This document shows positions 22,684 through 30,544 of a DNA stretch of 35,953 bases, piece by piece (position 1 is the stretch's first letter; each line of letters starts with the position of its first letter). Under the pieces are notes generated by a model that saw only the letters and a list, made by a program, of their open reading frames with translations, had not been told where the DNA came from and ran no database searches. Source of the DNA: Methylococcaceae bacterium (lineage in GTDB: Bacteria; Pseudomonadota; Gammaproteobacteria; Methylococcales; Methylococcaceae); contig CADDYU010000027.1 of NCBI GenBank assembly GCA_902810705.1, positions 1 through 35,953 on the forward strand, read 5' to 3'. Made by a program: the position numbers and the translations under genes.

Positions 22684-22730
22684 AAAACCTCCGCTCTTCT
22701 TTAGTGAAGATCTTTTAATTGTTTTTTAAC

Positions 22731-22800
22731 TTTGGCTAAACAATAAATACGCCTAGTTCATATGACATGTCAATCTAAATTTAAATTGTGTTTAGCCGAA
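22731..22800. repeat. Spaced inverted repeat flanking the candidate operon promoter
   Basis: TTTGGCTAAACA at 22731-22742 and TGTTTAGCCGAA at 22789-22800 are inverted copies of each other matching at 11 of 12 positions, 46 bases apart. The region between is A/T-rich. This looks like a two-site operator for a dimeric regulator able to loop or bind both sides of the promoter. No regulator gene lies next to it. Confidence 0.55.
22744..22773 (-). promoter_or_regulatory. Candidate sigma-70 promoter of the flavoprotein/cytochrome operon
   Basis: On the minus strand TTGACA (22773-22768) is followed after 18 bases by TATTTA (22749-22744). The -35 box is perfect, the -10 box is weak. One arm of the inverted repeat lies at the expected transcription start and the other upstream of the -35 box, a geometry that fits repression or activation. 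The leader to the flavoprotein start would be about 360 bases. Confidence 0.45.
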
Positions 22801-23498
22801 CCGAAAAATGGTAAAAACCGGAAACCATGCTGTCTCATATTTGTTAAGAATTCATCCATCAATGATGATCCGCAGACCCAGCGTGATCCCTTGCCGCTAT
22901 CATGAGGGGTTTACCATTCTCGCCTTTCGTCTGGACTGAACAGATTTCTGGATTAAGGGCTGGTGCTGCACGCCACCTTACTGTCCATGTGGTTTCCGCC
23001 CGACCGGGCGAACGGATTGGATGCCTCCGAGAGATATTTTCGGAGTCCATTTCAACCGACGATTGTGGGCCTTGTTCGCTTGCTGTCCCGCCGCACCGCG
23101 GGATCTCCTCGCCAGCTCAAATATCTAGAGCTCTAAGGAGCCGAATCGGCTAGAAATATCTTGAATCGTCTGGCATTTAGGAGAGTTGTTTCGGAACAAG
23201 GCTCGATCTGGAGCGTGGCCTACTTCACAACGCTCCAACCCTGCCCTGCGCCATGGGCATTTATCGGACAGCATTTGGGGAAATGTTGCGCGGAAAGGAA
23301 AGGGTATCCCGCCGGCTTAGGCTTCACCGGCCCTCCGCTAAAGGCAGGCGGGGGCTAACGGATCCGCGCAACAAGATCGACAGCCGTCTCTAGGCTATGT
23401 CCGGGCCAACCAGTGTTGGGAAGGGCTCAGCGCCGATGATAAAGCTCGGCGGCAGCGCGAGGCTGCCGGTGAGGCTTTGCCGATCCTACCCCTCAAGG
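22801..23498. other. Largely non-coding region with an unrecognised ORF fragment
   Basis: About 700 bases with no convincing gene. From 23342 to 23533 the plus strand has 63 codons open without a usable start (words such as LGYVRANQCWEGLSADDKARR), ending in TGA just before the nhaD stop. It reads like the C-terminal scrap of a protein, possibly a transposase/integrase, but I cannot assign it. Nothing else stands out. Confidence 0.4.
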
Positions 23499-23527
23499 AA
23501 AGGCGCTGCCTCGCGGTAGCGCCTTTT
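23499..23527. terminator. Bidirectional-looking hairpin terminator after nhaD
   Basis: A 12-pair stem (AAAGGCGCTGCC with GGTAGCGCCTTT, one G-T pair) closes a TCGC loop. Short T runs lie on both sides, so it may act on either strand. It starts seven bases after the minus-strand nhaD stop codon. Confidence 0.75.
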
Positions 23528-23533
23528 GAGTGA

Positions 23534-24895
23534 TCAGCCGTTGATCCAATAATGAACCAGGATGGACGCGGCATAACCGGCGATGATGGCCGGAGTCCAT
23601 CTCAGATGGCTGAAGAAGGTGTAATAGCCACGGGAAGTACCCATCAGCGCCACGCCCGCCGCCGAGCCGATGGACAACATGGTGCCGCCGACGCCGGCGG
23701 TCAGGGTCACTAGCATCCATTGGTAGAGATCCATGTCCGGATTCATGCTCAGCACCGCGAACATGACCGGAATGTTGTCGACGATGGCGGACAGGATGCC
23801 GATCAGGATGTTGGCGGTGGTCGCGCCCAAGCCGTCGTACATGGCCTCCGAGGCCAGCTCCAGATAGCCGATGTAGCCTAGACCGCCGACCGCGAACACC
23901 ACGCCGAAGAAGAACAGGAGGGTATCCCATTCCGTATCGCGGACGTGGGCGAATACATCGAACTTGCCCTGCTCTTCCGAGCTGAACAGTAGCTTCAGCC
24001 GATAGCCGTAGAACATCAGGAACGACAAGCCCACCATCATCCCCAGGAACGGCGGCAGATGCAGGAATTGCTTGAAACTGACGGCGGTGACGATGGTCAG
24101 GGCGAACAGGCCGCAGATGATGAGGGCGCCCGGTTTCATCCTGACCTGCGCTTCCTCGGGGAAGCTCGGCGCTTCGTCCGGGATGGCGAAATGCATGAGG
24201 GCCGCTGGGACCGCGAAGTTAACCACGGAGGGGACGAACAGCGTGAAGAAATCGAAGAACTCCGCCTTGCCGGCCTGCCAAACCATCAGGGTGGTGATAT
24301 CGCCGAAAGGGCTGAAGGCGCCGCCGGCGTTCGCCGCGCTGACCAGATTAATGAATCCCAGGGAGACGAAAGCCGGACTGTTGGCGCCAACCGCGAGGAC
24401 CACGGCGCCCACCAGGAGCGCCGAGGTGAGATTGTCGGCGACGGAAGACAGGAAGAAGGTGATGACGCCGGTAATCCAGAAGAGCTTCCGATAGCCGAAC
24501 TTGCGACTCACCAGCCAGGAACGAAGGGCCTCGAACACGTTTCGCTCGGCCATGGCATTGATATAGGTCATGGCCACCAGGAGGAACAGGAACAATTCGG
24601 CGTATTCGCGAAGATCATGCTCGAACGCCTTGTGGACCTTGTCGGCCGGCACGCCATGGGTGGAAGCCAGGTAGGCGACATGAGCCCAGATGATGCCAGC
24701 GGCGAGAATGACCGGCTTGGATTTGCGAAGATGGGTGAATTCCTCGGTCATCACGAACGCATAGGCAACGATGAAAACCAGCACGCAATAAAGGCCCCGA
24801 TGCGTGGCGGTCAGGCCCAGGACGCTGGACTCCTCGGCAGACGCCAGCTCGGGCAGGAACAACAGTAGCGACAGTAAAAGGAATGCGCGTAACAA
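23534..24895 (-). CDS. nhaD: NhaD-type Na+/H+ antiporter
   Basis: 453 residues of a mostly hydrophobic, 12- to 13-span carrier that exchanges external protons for cytosolic Na+ or Li+. Family words: TEEFTHLRKSKPVILAAG, AELFLFLLVAMTYINAM, SSVADNLTSALL (Asp154-Asn155 by this start), NAGGAFSPFGDITTLMVWQ and SAIVDNIPVMFAVLSM. A leader-like hydrophobic N-terminus ends in LASAEES, as in other NhaD. The start is taken as the TTG at 24895, preceded by AGAGGG. The longer frame from a GTG at 24973 is unlikely because a promoter -10 box (TATAAT) lies only a few bases before that GTG, so the codon would lie at or before the transcript start. Divergent from the sulfite reductase gene; a strong hairpin follows the stop. 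Confidence 0.92.
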   Translation of the reverse strand: MLRAFLLLSLLLFLPELASAEESSVLGLTATHRGLYCVLVFIVAYAFVMTEEFTHLRKSKPVILAAGIIWAHVAYLASTHGVPADKVHKAFEHDLREYAELFLFLLVAMTYINAMAERNVFEALRSWLVSRKFGYRKLFWITGVITFFLSSVADNLTSALLVGAVVLAVGANSPAFVSLGFINLVSAANAGGAFSPFGDITTLMVWQAGKAEFFDFFTLFVPSVVNFAVPAALMHFAIPDEAPSFPEEAQVRMKPGALIICGLFALTIVTAVSFKQFLHLPPFLGMMVGLSFLMFYGYRLKLLFSSEEQGKFDVFAHVRDTEWDTLLFFFGVVFAVGGLGYIGYLELASEAMYDGLGATTANILIGILSAIVDNIPVMFAVLSMNPDMDLYQWMLVTLTAGVGGTMLSIGSAAGVALMGTSRGYYTFFSHLRWTPAIIAGYAASILVHYWING

Positions 24896-24975
24896 GGCTA
24901 GACCCTCTTGGTTGTTTTGGAAAATTCCGACGCCGCTGCCCAGGGCAGCGCGGCCCCCAGACAAAATAGTCACGC

Positions 24976-25005
24976 ATTATATAGAAGGAAGGAGTTCCTG
25001 TTGAA
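24976..25005 (-). promoter_or_regulatory. Promoter of the minus-strand nhaD
   Basis: A perfect TATAAT (24981-24976 on the minus strand) is preceded after 18 bases by TTCAAC (25005-25000), a moderate -35 box. Transcription would begin near 24968, leaving a leader of about 70 bases to the TTG start. Confidence 0.6.
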
Positions 25006-25144
25006 CTGAGAATCGAATTCGGATCAGGTGCTAAGATCCGAGATCGTCACTGCGACGTTACAATATGGCCTGTTTAAAGGTGGGGCTACCCTCGATTTAG
25101 GGCTCGATATCGAACGGTTTGGTAATTTTTCCGTTCAACTCAGG

Positions 25145-25167
25145 ACTTAACTTAACCGTTCTTAAGT
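25145..25167. promoter_or_regulatory. Small inverted repeat upstream of the sulfite reductase gene
   Basis: ACTTAA (25145-25150) and TTAAGT (25162-25167) form a perfect 6-base inverted repeat around 11 bases, 45 bases before the start codon. It might be an operator of a sulfur regulator such as a LysR-type protein; there is no further support. Confidence 0.3.
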
Positions 25168-25211
25168 AAAATACCCGGGCTTCAGGGACCCACCAATCTC
25201 GGCTAAGGCTT

Positions 25212-26864
25212 ATGTATCAATACGATGATTACGACCAAACCCTGGTGAACGAGCGGGCCGCGCAGTTCAGGGACCAGACCCGGCGCTTCCTGGCTGGGCA
25301 ACTGACGGAGGACCAATTCCGTCCGCTCCGCTTGATGAACGGTCTCTACATCCAAAGGCACGCGCCGATGCTGCGCATCGCCATTCCCTATGGCCTTTTG
25401 TCCTCCCGCCAGATGCGCATGCTCGCCCATATCGCCCGGAAGTACGACAAGGGCTACGGGCATTTCACGACCCGTCAGAATCTTCAGTTCAACTGGCCCA
25501 AGCTCGAGGAGGTGCCGGACATCCTGGACGATCTGGCCTCGGTCCAGATGCACGCCATCCAGACCAGCGGCAACTGCATCCGCAATACCACCAGCGATCA
25601 CCTGGCTGGAGTGGCGGCGGACGAACTGGAAGATCCCCGGCCCTATTGCGAAATCATCCGCCAATGGTCCACCCTGCATCCCGAATTCGCCTTCCTGCCC
25701 CGCAAGTTCAAGATCGCCGTCAGCGGGTCGGTCCGCGATCGAGCGGCGACTCAAGTCCATGACATCGGCCTGCAATTGGTCAAGAACGAGCGGGGCGAAA
25801 TCGGCTTCGAAGTGCTCGTGGGCGGCGGCCTTGGGCGGACGCCCATAATCGGGGTGGTGATCCGGCCGTTCCTGGAAAAACAGCACCTGCTGTCTTACCT
25901 TGAGGCGATTCTCCGGGTCTATAACCGCTTCGGCCGTCGCGACAACAAATTCAAGGCCCGCATCAAGATCCTGGTCAAGGACACCGGCAAGGAAAAATTC
26001 ACCGGGATGGTGGAGACCGAGTGGGCGAAAATCAGGGATGGCCTCGCGCTCGACGAGGCGGAGATCGACCGGGTCAGAGCTTTCTTCGCGCCGCCCGCCT
26101 ACGAGGATCTGCCAACTGGCGATGCCGAACTGGACCGGCGAAAGCTCGACGATGCCCAATTCGCCACCTGGTTCCGCCACAACACCGTGGATCATAAGAT
26201 ACCCGGCTACCGGGCGGTCTTCCTGTCCCTGAAAGCGCATGGCGCGCCGCCGGGCGATCTCGCCGCAAGCCAAATGGACGCCGTGGCGGAGCTCGCGGAC
26301 CGCTACAGCTTCGGCGAAATCCGGGTAACCCACACCCAGAACCTGATTTTGGCCGATGTCAGGCAATCCGAGCTCTACGCCTTGTGGCAAGCGCTGACCG
26401 GCCTGAACCTGGCGACGCCTAACATCGGCACGGCGGGCGATATCATCGCCTGCCCCGGCCTCGATTATTGCGCCCTCGCGAACGCCACCTCCATTCCCAT
26501 CGCCAACGGCATCCAGCGGATTTTCGACGATCTGGATTACCTCTACGACCTAGGCGACATTCGCATCAATATCTCGGGATGCATGAACGGCTGCGGTCAT
26601 CACACCGTGGGCCATATCGGCATTCTGGGCGTCGATAAGAAGGGCGAGGAGTGGTACCAGATCACCCTGGGCGGATCGTCGAGCAACGAGGCTTCTCTAG
26701 GCGAGCGGCTGGGGCCCTCGGTCGCGAAGCACCAGGTGGCTCCCGTCATCGAACAGATTTTTCACGCTTATCGTGAATTGCGCTTGGAAGACGAAGCCTT
26801 CCTCGAGACGGTCCGGCGCATCGGCATTCAACCGTTCCAGGAGCGAGTCTATGGAAGTCATTAA
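25212..26864 (+). CDS. cysI: Sirohaem sulfite/nitrite reductase, haemoprotein (CysI-like)
   Basis: 550 residues with two ferredoxin-like/sirohaem repeats. The N-terminal half has GYGHFTTRQNLQFNWPKLE and QTSGNCIRNTTSDHLAG. The metal site is complete: Cys414 and Cys420 in CPGLDYC, Cys457 and Cys461 in GCMNGCGHH, which together hold the 4Fe-4S cluster and bridge to sirohaem. The enzyme carries out the six-electron reduction of sulfite to sulfide (or nitrite to ammonia). The overlap with a DUF934 gene argues for assimilatory sulfite reduction, where this pair is common in proteobacteria lacking classical CysJ. No flavoprotein subunit is encoded nearby, so ferredoxin or another donor is likely. 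The start is the first ATG of the frame, after a modest ribosome site (GGCTAAGG). Confidence 0.92.
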   Translation: MYQYDDYDQTLVNERAAQFRDQTRRFLAGQLTEDQFRPLRLMNGLYIQRHAPMLRIAIPYGLLSSRQMRMLAHIARKYDKGYGHFTTRQNLQFNWPKLEEVPDILDDLASVQMHAIQTSGNCIRNTTSDHLAGVAADELEDPRPYCEIIRQWSTLHPEFAFLPRKFKIAVSGSVRDRAATQVHDIGLQLVKNERGEIGFEVLVGGGLGRTPIIGVVIRPFLEKQHLLSYLEAILRVYNRFGRRDNKFKARIKILVKDTGKEKFTGMVETEWAKIRDGLALDEAEIDRVRAFFAPPAYEDLPTGDAELDRRKLDDAQFATWFRHNTVDHKIPGYRAVFLSLKAHGAPPGDLAASQMDAVAELADRYSFGEIRVTHTQNLILADVRQSELYALWQALTGLNLATPNIGTAGDIIACPGLDYCALANATSIPIANGIQRIFDDLDYLYDLGDIRINISGCMNGCGHHTVGHIGILGVDKKGEEWYQITLGGSSSNEASLGERLGPSVAKHQVAPVIEQIFHAYRELRLEDEAFLETVRRIGIQPFQERVYGSH

Positions 26865-27333
26865 AGACGGAGAAATTGCCATTAATGAGTGGCAGCATGT
26901 GGCAGATGACGAAGCTCTGCCCGAGGGCAAGGCCACTCTCTCCCTAAAACGCTGGCGGGAGGAAAAAGACGGCCTGACGGGGCGTGGAACGCCTCTTGGG
27001 CTGCGACTCACCGCCGCCGATATCGTTGAGGAGATTGTCGAAGTCCTCCGACAATTCGACCTGATTGTTCTTGACATGACCCAGTTTACCGACGGTCGGG
27101 TGTTCTCCCAGGCCCGATTGCTGCGGGAACGGTTCGGGTTCACCGGCGAACTGCGGGTCCGCGGCGACTTCATCCAGGATCAAATGTTTTTCCTGTCCAG
27201 GGTCGGGGTGAACGCCTTCGAATTTCCGGAAGGCACGGATCTTGAGAACATGCGGCGCGCGCTCGGCGAGTTCTCGGTCGCCTATCAGGCCGCCACGGAT
27301 GTTCGCGATCCTCTATATCGGCGGCGAAGCTGA
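26851..27333 (+). CDS. DUF934 family protein, partner of sulfite reductase
   Basis: 160 residues. The start ATG at 26851 lies inside the end of the cysI-like gene (14-base overlap, different frame) with AGGAG seven bases upstream, so translation is coupled. Family words are LGLRLTAADIVEEI, FDLIVLDMTQFTDGRVFSQARLLRERFGFTGELR and QDQMFFLSRVGVNAFEF. These proteins are almost always encoded beside cysI-type reductases and are thought to support assimilatory sulfite reduction, but their biochemical role is not settled. No cofactor motif or membrane segment is present; cytoplasmic. Confidence 0.9.
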   Translation: MEVIKDGEIAINEWQHVADDEALPEGKATLSLKRWREEKDGLTGRGTPLGLRLTAADIVEEIVEVLRQFDLIVLDMTQFTDGRVFSQARLLRERFGFTGELRVRGDFIQDQMFFLSRVGVNAFEFPEGTDLENMRRALGEFSVAYQAATDVRDPLYRRRS

Positions 27334-27360
27334 TCGCGGTTCTCCCGTCGCGACTCTTTT
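27334..27360 (+). terminator. Weak hairpin after the sulfite reductase operon
   Basis: TCGCG (27334-27338) and CGCGA (27349-27353) form a short stem right after the stop codon, followed by CTCTTTT. The stem is short, so termination may be inefficient. Confidence 0.35.
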
Positions 27361-27625
27361 CCTAGGCTAAGTCGATCCTGTGGGCGTGAATCAATTCGCG
27401 CCTACGCTAGTCCTAGGGCTTGTTTTTAATCTCGATATCGATACCGGCTCCACGAATTCCGTTGAGGCGGTCCTCAGGGCTAAAAATCAGCGTTTCGGCC
27501 CATCGCTTCCCAACAGATGGCGCTAAGCGGAGGCCAGAAAGCACCCAAGAGTCACGTCCCCTGTTTCAAACCTTAGCTTAAGTGCCCCGAACCTCGAAAA
27601 ACTGACCTATTTTCGTGTGTGACAT

Positions 27626-29065
27626 ATGAATCAGTCATTAGAAAAACGATTCGCTACTTTTTGTTTTCTCATGTCGCCGGTCACCGCTTTCGCCCAAGAA
27701 GGCGGTGAAACCATCCAACTCCTGGACTTGACGCATCACTTCATCGGGTATTTCGCGATCGGCGTGTTCTTTCTAGCCTATGCCTTGGCCATGGTGGAGG
27801 AAGTCACCGAGCTGCGGAAATCCAAGCCCATGGTTTTGGCTGCCAGTTTGATCTGGATCTGCATCGCCGTCATGTATACGCAAGGGGGCTTAGGAGAGCT
27901 TTCCAAAAAAGCCTTCCGTGCCAGCCTCGAAGGCTATGCCGAGTTATTTCTGTTTCTGCTGGTGTCCATGACTTATCTGAACGCTATGGAAGATCGGGGG
28001 GTATTCGACAGTCTCCGGGTCTGGTTGCTCGGCAAGGGATTCAGCTACCGAAGGCTGTTCTGGATTACCGGTGGCCTCGCCTTCATGCTGTCCTCCGTCT
28101 GCAATAATCTAACCACAGCCCTGCTCATGGGGACCGTGATTCTCGCCATGGGGCAGACCAACCAGCGGTTCGTCACCCTGGCCTGCATCAACGTGGTGGT
28201 GGCGACCAATGCTGGAGGGTCCTTCAGTCCTTTCGGCGACATCACCACCTTGCTCGTTTGGCAGAAGGGCGTGGTACCGTTTCGGGACTTTTTTTCCCTG
28301 CTAATCCCGTCCATCGCCAACTTTGCGATTCCGGCCACGGTCATGCATTTTTTCATTCCCAAGGAAAAGCCCGCTCCAGCTACCGAAGCGCAATCCATGA
28401 AGCGCGGCGCGGCTCGGGTGATCGCATTGTTTATTCTTACCATTGTCACTGCCATAGGCTTCGAAAACCTGCTGGATCTTCCGCCCGCCGCCGGCATGCT
28501 GATGGGCCTCACTTATCTGAAATTCTTCAGTTACTACTTGCAGAAAACCGACGCGACTCGGAATCTTGCGGCCTCCGATACCGACGAGGCGGAACTACCT
28601 TACGACCTCGATGAAAGTCACCACTCTTTCGACGTGTTCCACAACGTCTCGCGCCTCGAATGGGACACCATGCTGTTCTTCTACGGGGTTATGGTGAGTG
28701 TCGGCGGGCTTAGCTTTATCGGCTATCTGAGCCATGCCTCGCGTTTTCTTTATACCGATCTCGATCCAACCATTGCCAACATCCTGGTGGGCATCGTCTC
28801 GGCTTTCATCGACAATGGCACGATCATGTACGCGGTGCTGACCATGGCTCCGAAGATTTCCGAGGGGCAATGGCTCCTCGTCACCTTGACCACCGGCGTA
28901 GGGGGAAGCCTTTTGGCGATCGGTTCGGCGGCGGGAGTGGGATTATTGGGGCAGGCAAAAGGGATTTACACTTTCGGTGCCCATTTGAAGTGGATGCCGG
29001 TGATCGCCTTGGGCTATGCCGGCAGCATCCTGCTGCACTTCGCGACCAACGGTCGGTATTTCTGA
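27626..29065 (+). CDS. nhaD2: NhaD-type Na+/H+ antiporter, divergent paralogue
   Basis: 479 residues, clearly homologous along its length to the minus-strand nhaD: ALAMVEEVTELRKSKPMVLAA, AELFLFLLVSMTYLNAM, NAGGSFSPFGDITTLLVWQKG and GSLLAIGSAAGVGLLG. It has a leader-like N-terminus (ends AFAQEG). Notable differences: the conserved Ala-Asp-Asn-Leu-Thr of the paralogue is Cys159-Asn160-Asn161-Leu-Thr here, and the later VDNIP is IDNGT. A longer loop near residue 310-335 is acidic (DTDEAELPYDLDE). The lost Asp lies in a motif important for transport in NhaD, so ion specificity or coupling may differ. No clear Shine-Dalgarno precedes the ATG. About 290 bases without a gene separate it from the DUF934 gene; they should contain its promoter. 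Confidence 0.9.
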   Translation: MNQSLEKRFATFCFLMSPVTAFAQEGGETIQLLDLTHHFIGYFAIGVFFLAYALAMVEEVTELRKSKPMVLAASLIWICIAVMYTQGGLGELSKKAFRASLEGYAELFLFLLVSMTYLNAMEDRGVFDSLRVWLLGKGFSYRRLFWITGGLAFMLSSVCNNLTTALLMGTVILAMGQTNQRFVTLACINVVVATNAGGSFSPFGDITTLLVWQKGVVPFRDFFSLLIPSIANFAIPATVMHFFIPKEKPAPATEAQSMKRGAARVIALFILTIVTAIGFENLLDLPPAAGMLMGLTYLKFFSYYLQKTDATRNLAASDTDEAELPYDLDESHHSFDVFHNVSRLEWDTMLFFYGVMVSVGGLSFIGYLSHASRFLYTDLDPTIANILVGIVSAFIDNGTIMYAVLTMAPKISEGQWLLVTLTTGVGGSLLAIGSAAGVGLLGQAKGIYTFGAHLKWMPVIALGYAGSILLHFATNGRYF

Positions 29066-29111
29066 AAAACTACAAATCTTCTTTTCAAGAATGGCATTCG
29101 AGAGAAGATTC

Positions 29112-29147
29112 AAAAAAACAGCCCCGCTTCCTTTAGGGAAGCGGGGC
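29112..29147 (-). terminator. Strong rho-independent terminator between nhaD2 and ctpA
   Basis: A perfect 11-pair stem (GCCCCGCTTCC with GGAAGCGGGGC) closes a five-base loop at 29121-29147. On the minus strand it is followed by TGTTTTTTT, so it terminates ctpA; on the plus strand it can also stop nhaD2 transcripts, though its T run is short. Confidence 0.9.
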
Positions 29148-29158
29148 ATTCTTTCGAA

Positions 29159-30499
29159 CTAATTCTTCTTCGTAGCCTCGGTTCGGCGCATGATGTTAAT
29201 GCCCTTAAGCAGGTTGAGCGCCTCGTTTAAGGGATAGTCTTGAAGCGCCAAGACTTCCTCGCTTTCTTCCTTGGCTTTAGGCTCGTCTTTTTTGGATTCA
29301 TCTTTCTTGGGCACTATCTTCCCGTTTTCGAGATGATTCACCAAATCCGCCTCCTTGATCGGCGAGAATTCTGATTGGGCGGCCGCTTCCAACTTCACCT
29401 TGGAAATGGGCACGTCCGGCGAAATGCCCTCGGCTTGGATCGAGCGCCCCGACGGTGTGTAGTACCGGGCGGTTGTCAGCTTGACTGCCCCGCCATTGCT
29501 GGTAGGCAGAATGGTCTGCACCGAGCCCTTGCCGAAGGTTTTTTCGCCCATGATGATTGCTCGCTTGTGGTCCTGTAGGGCACCGGCCACGATTTCCGAG
29601 GCCGAGGCCGAGCCGGCGTTGATCAAAACAACGATCGGGGCACCGTTCAAAATATCGGCTGGAGTTGCGCTGAATTTCATTTTGGCGTCTTCAACGCGGC
29701 CGTCGGTGTAAACGATCAAGCCGTCTTCCAAGAAGGCGTCACTCACCGCCACCGCGGCGTTAAGTACCCCGCCGGGATTGTTCCGAAGATCCAGAACCAA
29801 GCCCTTCAAGTCACCATTTTTTTTAAGCTCGTTGATGGCCTCGGTGACGTTGTCGCCGGTCTTGGACTGAAAGCTGGAAATGCGAACATAGCCATAGCCA
29901 TCCTCCAAGACCCGGCTCTTGACACTCTTTACCTTGATGATGTCACGAACGATCTTGATCTTGATCGGCTGCTCGACGTGCTCACGGACGATAGTCAGAA
30001 CGATTTCGCTGCCGGGCTCGCCACGCATGGCCTTGACCGCGTCGTTCAGGCTCATGCCTTTTACCGGTTTGTCGTCAAGCCGTATGATCAAATCTCCCGC
30101 CTTGACGCCCGCCTTTTGAGCCGGAGTATCGTCGATCGGCGAAACGACCTTGACGAAACCGTTCTCCATGCCAACTTCAATTCCCAACCCCCCGAATTGG
30201 CCGGTCGTGCCGACCTTGAGTTCATTGTATTGTTCCTGATCCAGATAGGCGGAATGCGGGTCAAGGCCGGTCAACATCCCGCGTATGGCATCTTGCAGCA
30301 GCTTGTCGTCAGTCACCGGCTCGACGTAATCCTGGCGAATCCGCCCGTAGACCTCGGAGAAGGTCTTCAAGCCTTCGAATGGAATCGAATTCACATTGCC
30401 ACGATTATCCTTCTCGGCCAAAACGCCGCCGCCAATGCTGATCAAAACTCCCAACACGACACCAAAAAAAAGGATCAGCAGATTTTTCTGTCGCAACAT
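29159..30499 (-). CDS. ctpA: C-terminal processing peptidase (S41)
   Basis: 446 residues from the ATG at 30499 (GGGA upstream); a TTG five codons earlier is possible. N-terminal signal/anchor (about 7-28), a helical segment (TFSEVYGRIRQDYVEP), a PDZ domain (GLGIEVGMENGFVKVVSPIDDTPA onward) and the S41 protease core. The catalytic Ser is in NAGSASASEIVAGAL and the Lys in GEKTFGKGSVQ. It cuts exported proteins near their C-termini and helps to regulate murein hydrolases. The C-terminal tail is rich in Lys/Glu/Ser (KKDESKKDEPKAKEES). It lies 45 bases after envC, as in Pseudomonas-type gpmI-envC-ctpA clusters, and probably shares its transcript. Confidence 0.93.
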   Translation of the reverse strand: MLRQKNLLILFFGVVLGVLISIGGGVLAEKDNRGNVNSIPFEGLKTFSEVYGRIRQDYVEPVTDDKLLQDAIRGMLTGLDPHSAYLDQEQYNELKVGTTGQFGGLGIEVGMENGFVKVVSPIDDTPAQKAGVKAGDLIIRLDDKPVKGMSLNDAVKAMRGEPGSEIVLTIVREHVEQPIKIKIVRDIIKVKSVKSRVLEDGYGYVRISSFQSKTGDNVTEAINELKKNGDLKGLVLDLRNNPGGVLNAAVAVSDAFLEDGLIVYTDGRVEDAKMKFSATPADILNGAPIVVLINAGSASASEIVAGALQDHKRAIIMGEKTFGKGSVQTILPTSNGGAVKLTTARYYTPSGRSIQAEGISPDVPISKVKLEAAAQSEFSPIKEADLVNHLENGKIVPKKDESKKDEPKAKEESEEVLALQDYPLNEALNLLKGINIMRRTEATKKN

Positions 30500-30544
30500 A
30501 AAAATTCCCGTCAAACTAAAATGCTCCCAGACTTACATCCCAAA

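Noticed and set aside
27361-27625. Sodium-responsive riboswitch upstream of the second nhaD
   Set aside because: The region has some pairing potential, but I could not recognise the conserved core of any known ion riboswitch.
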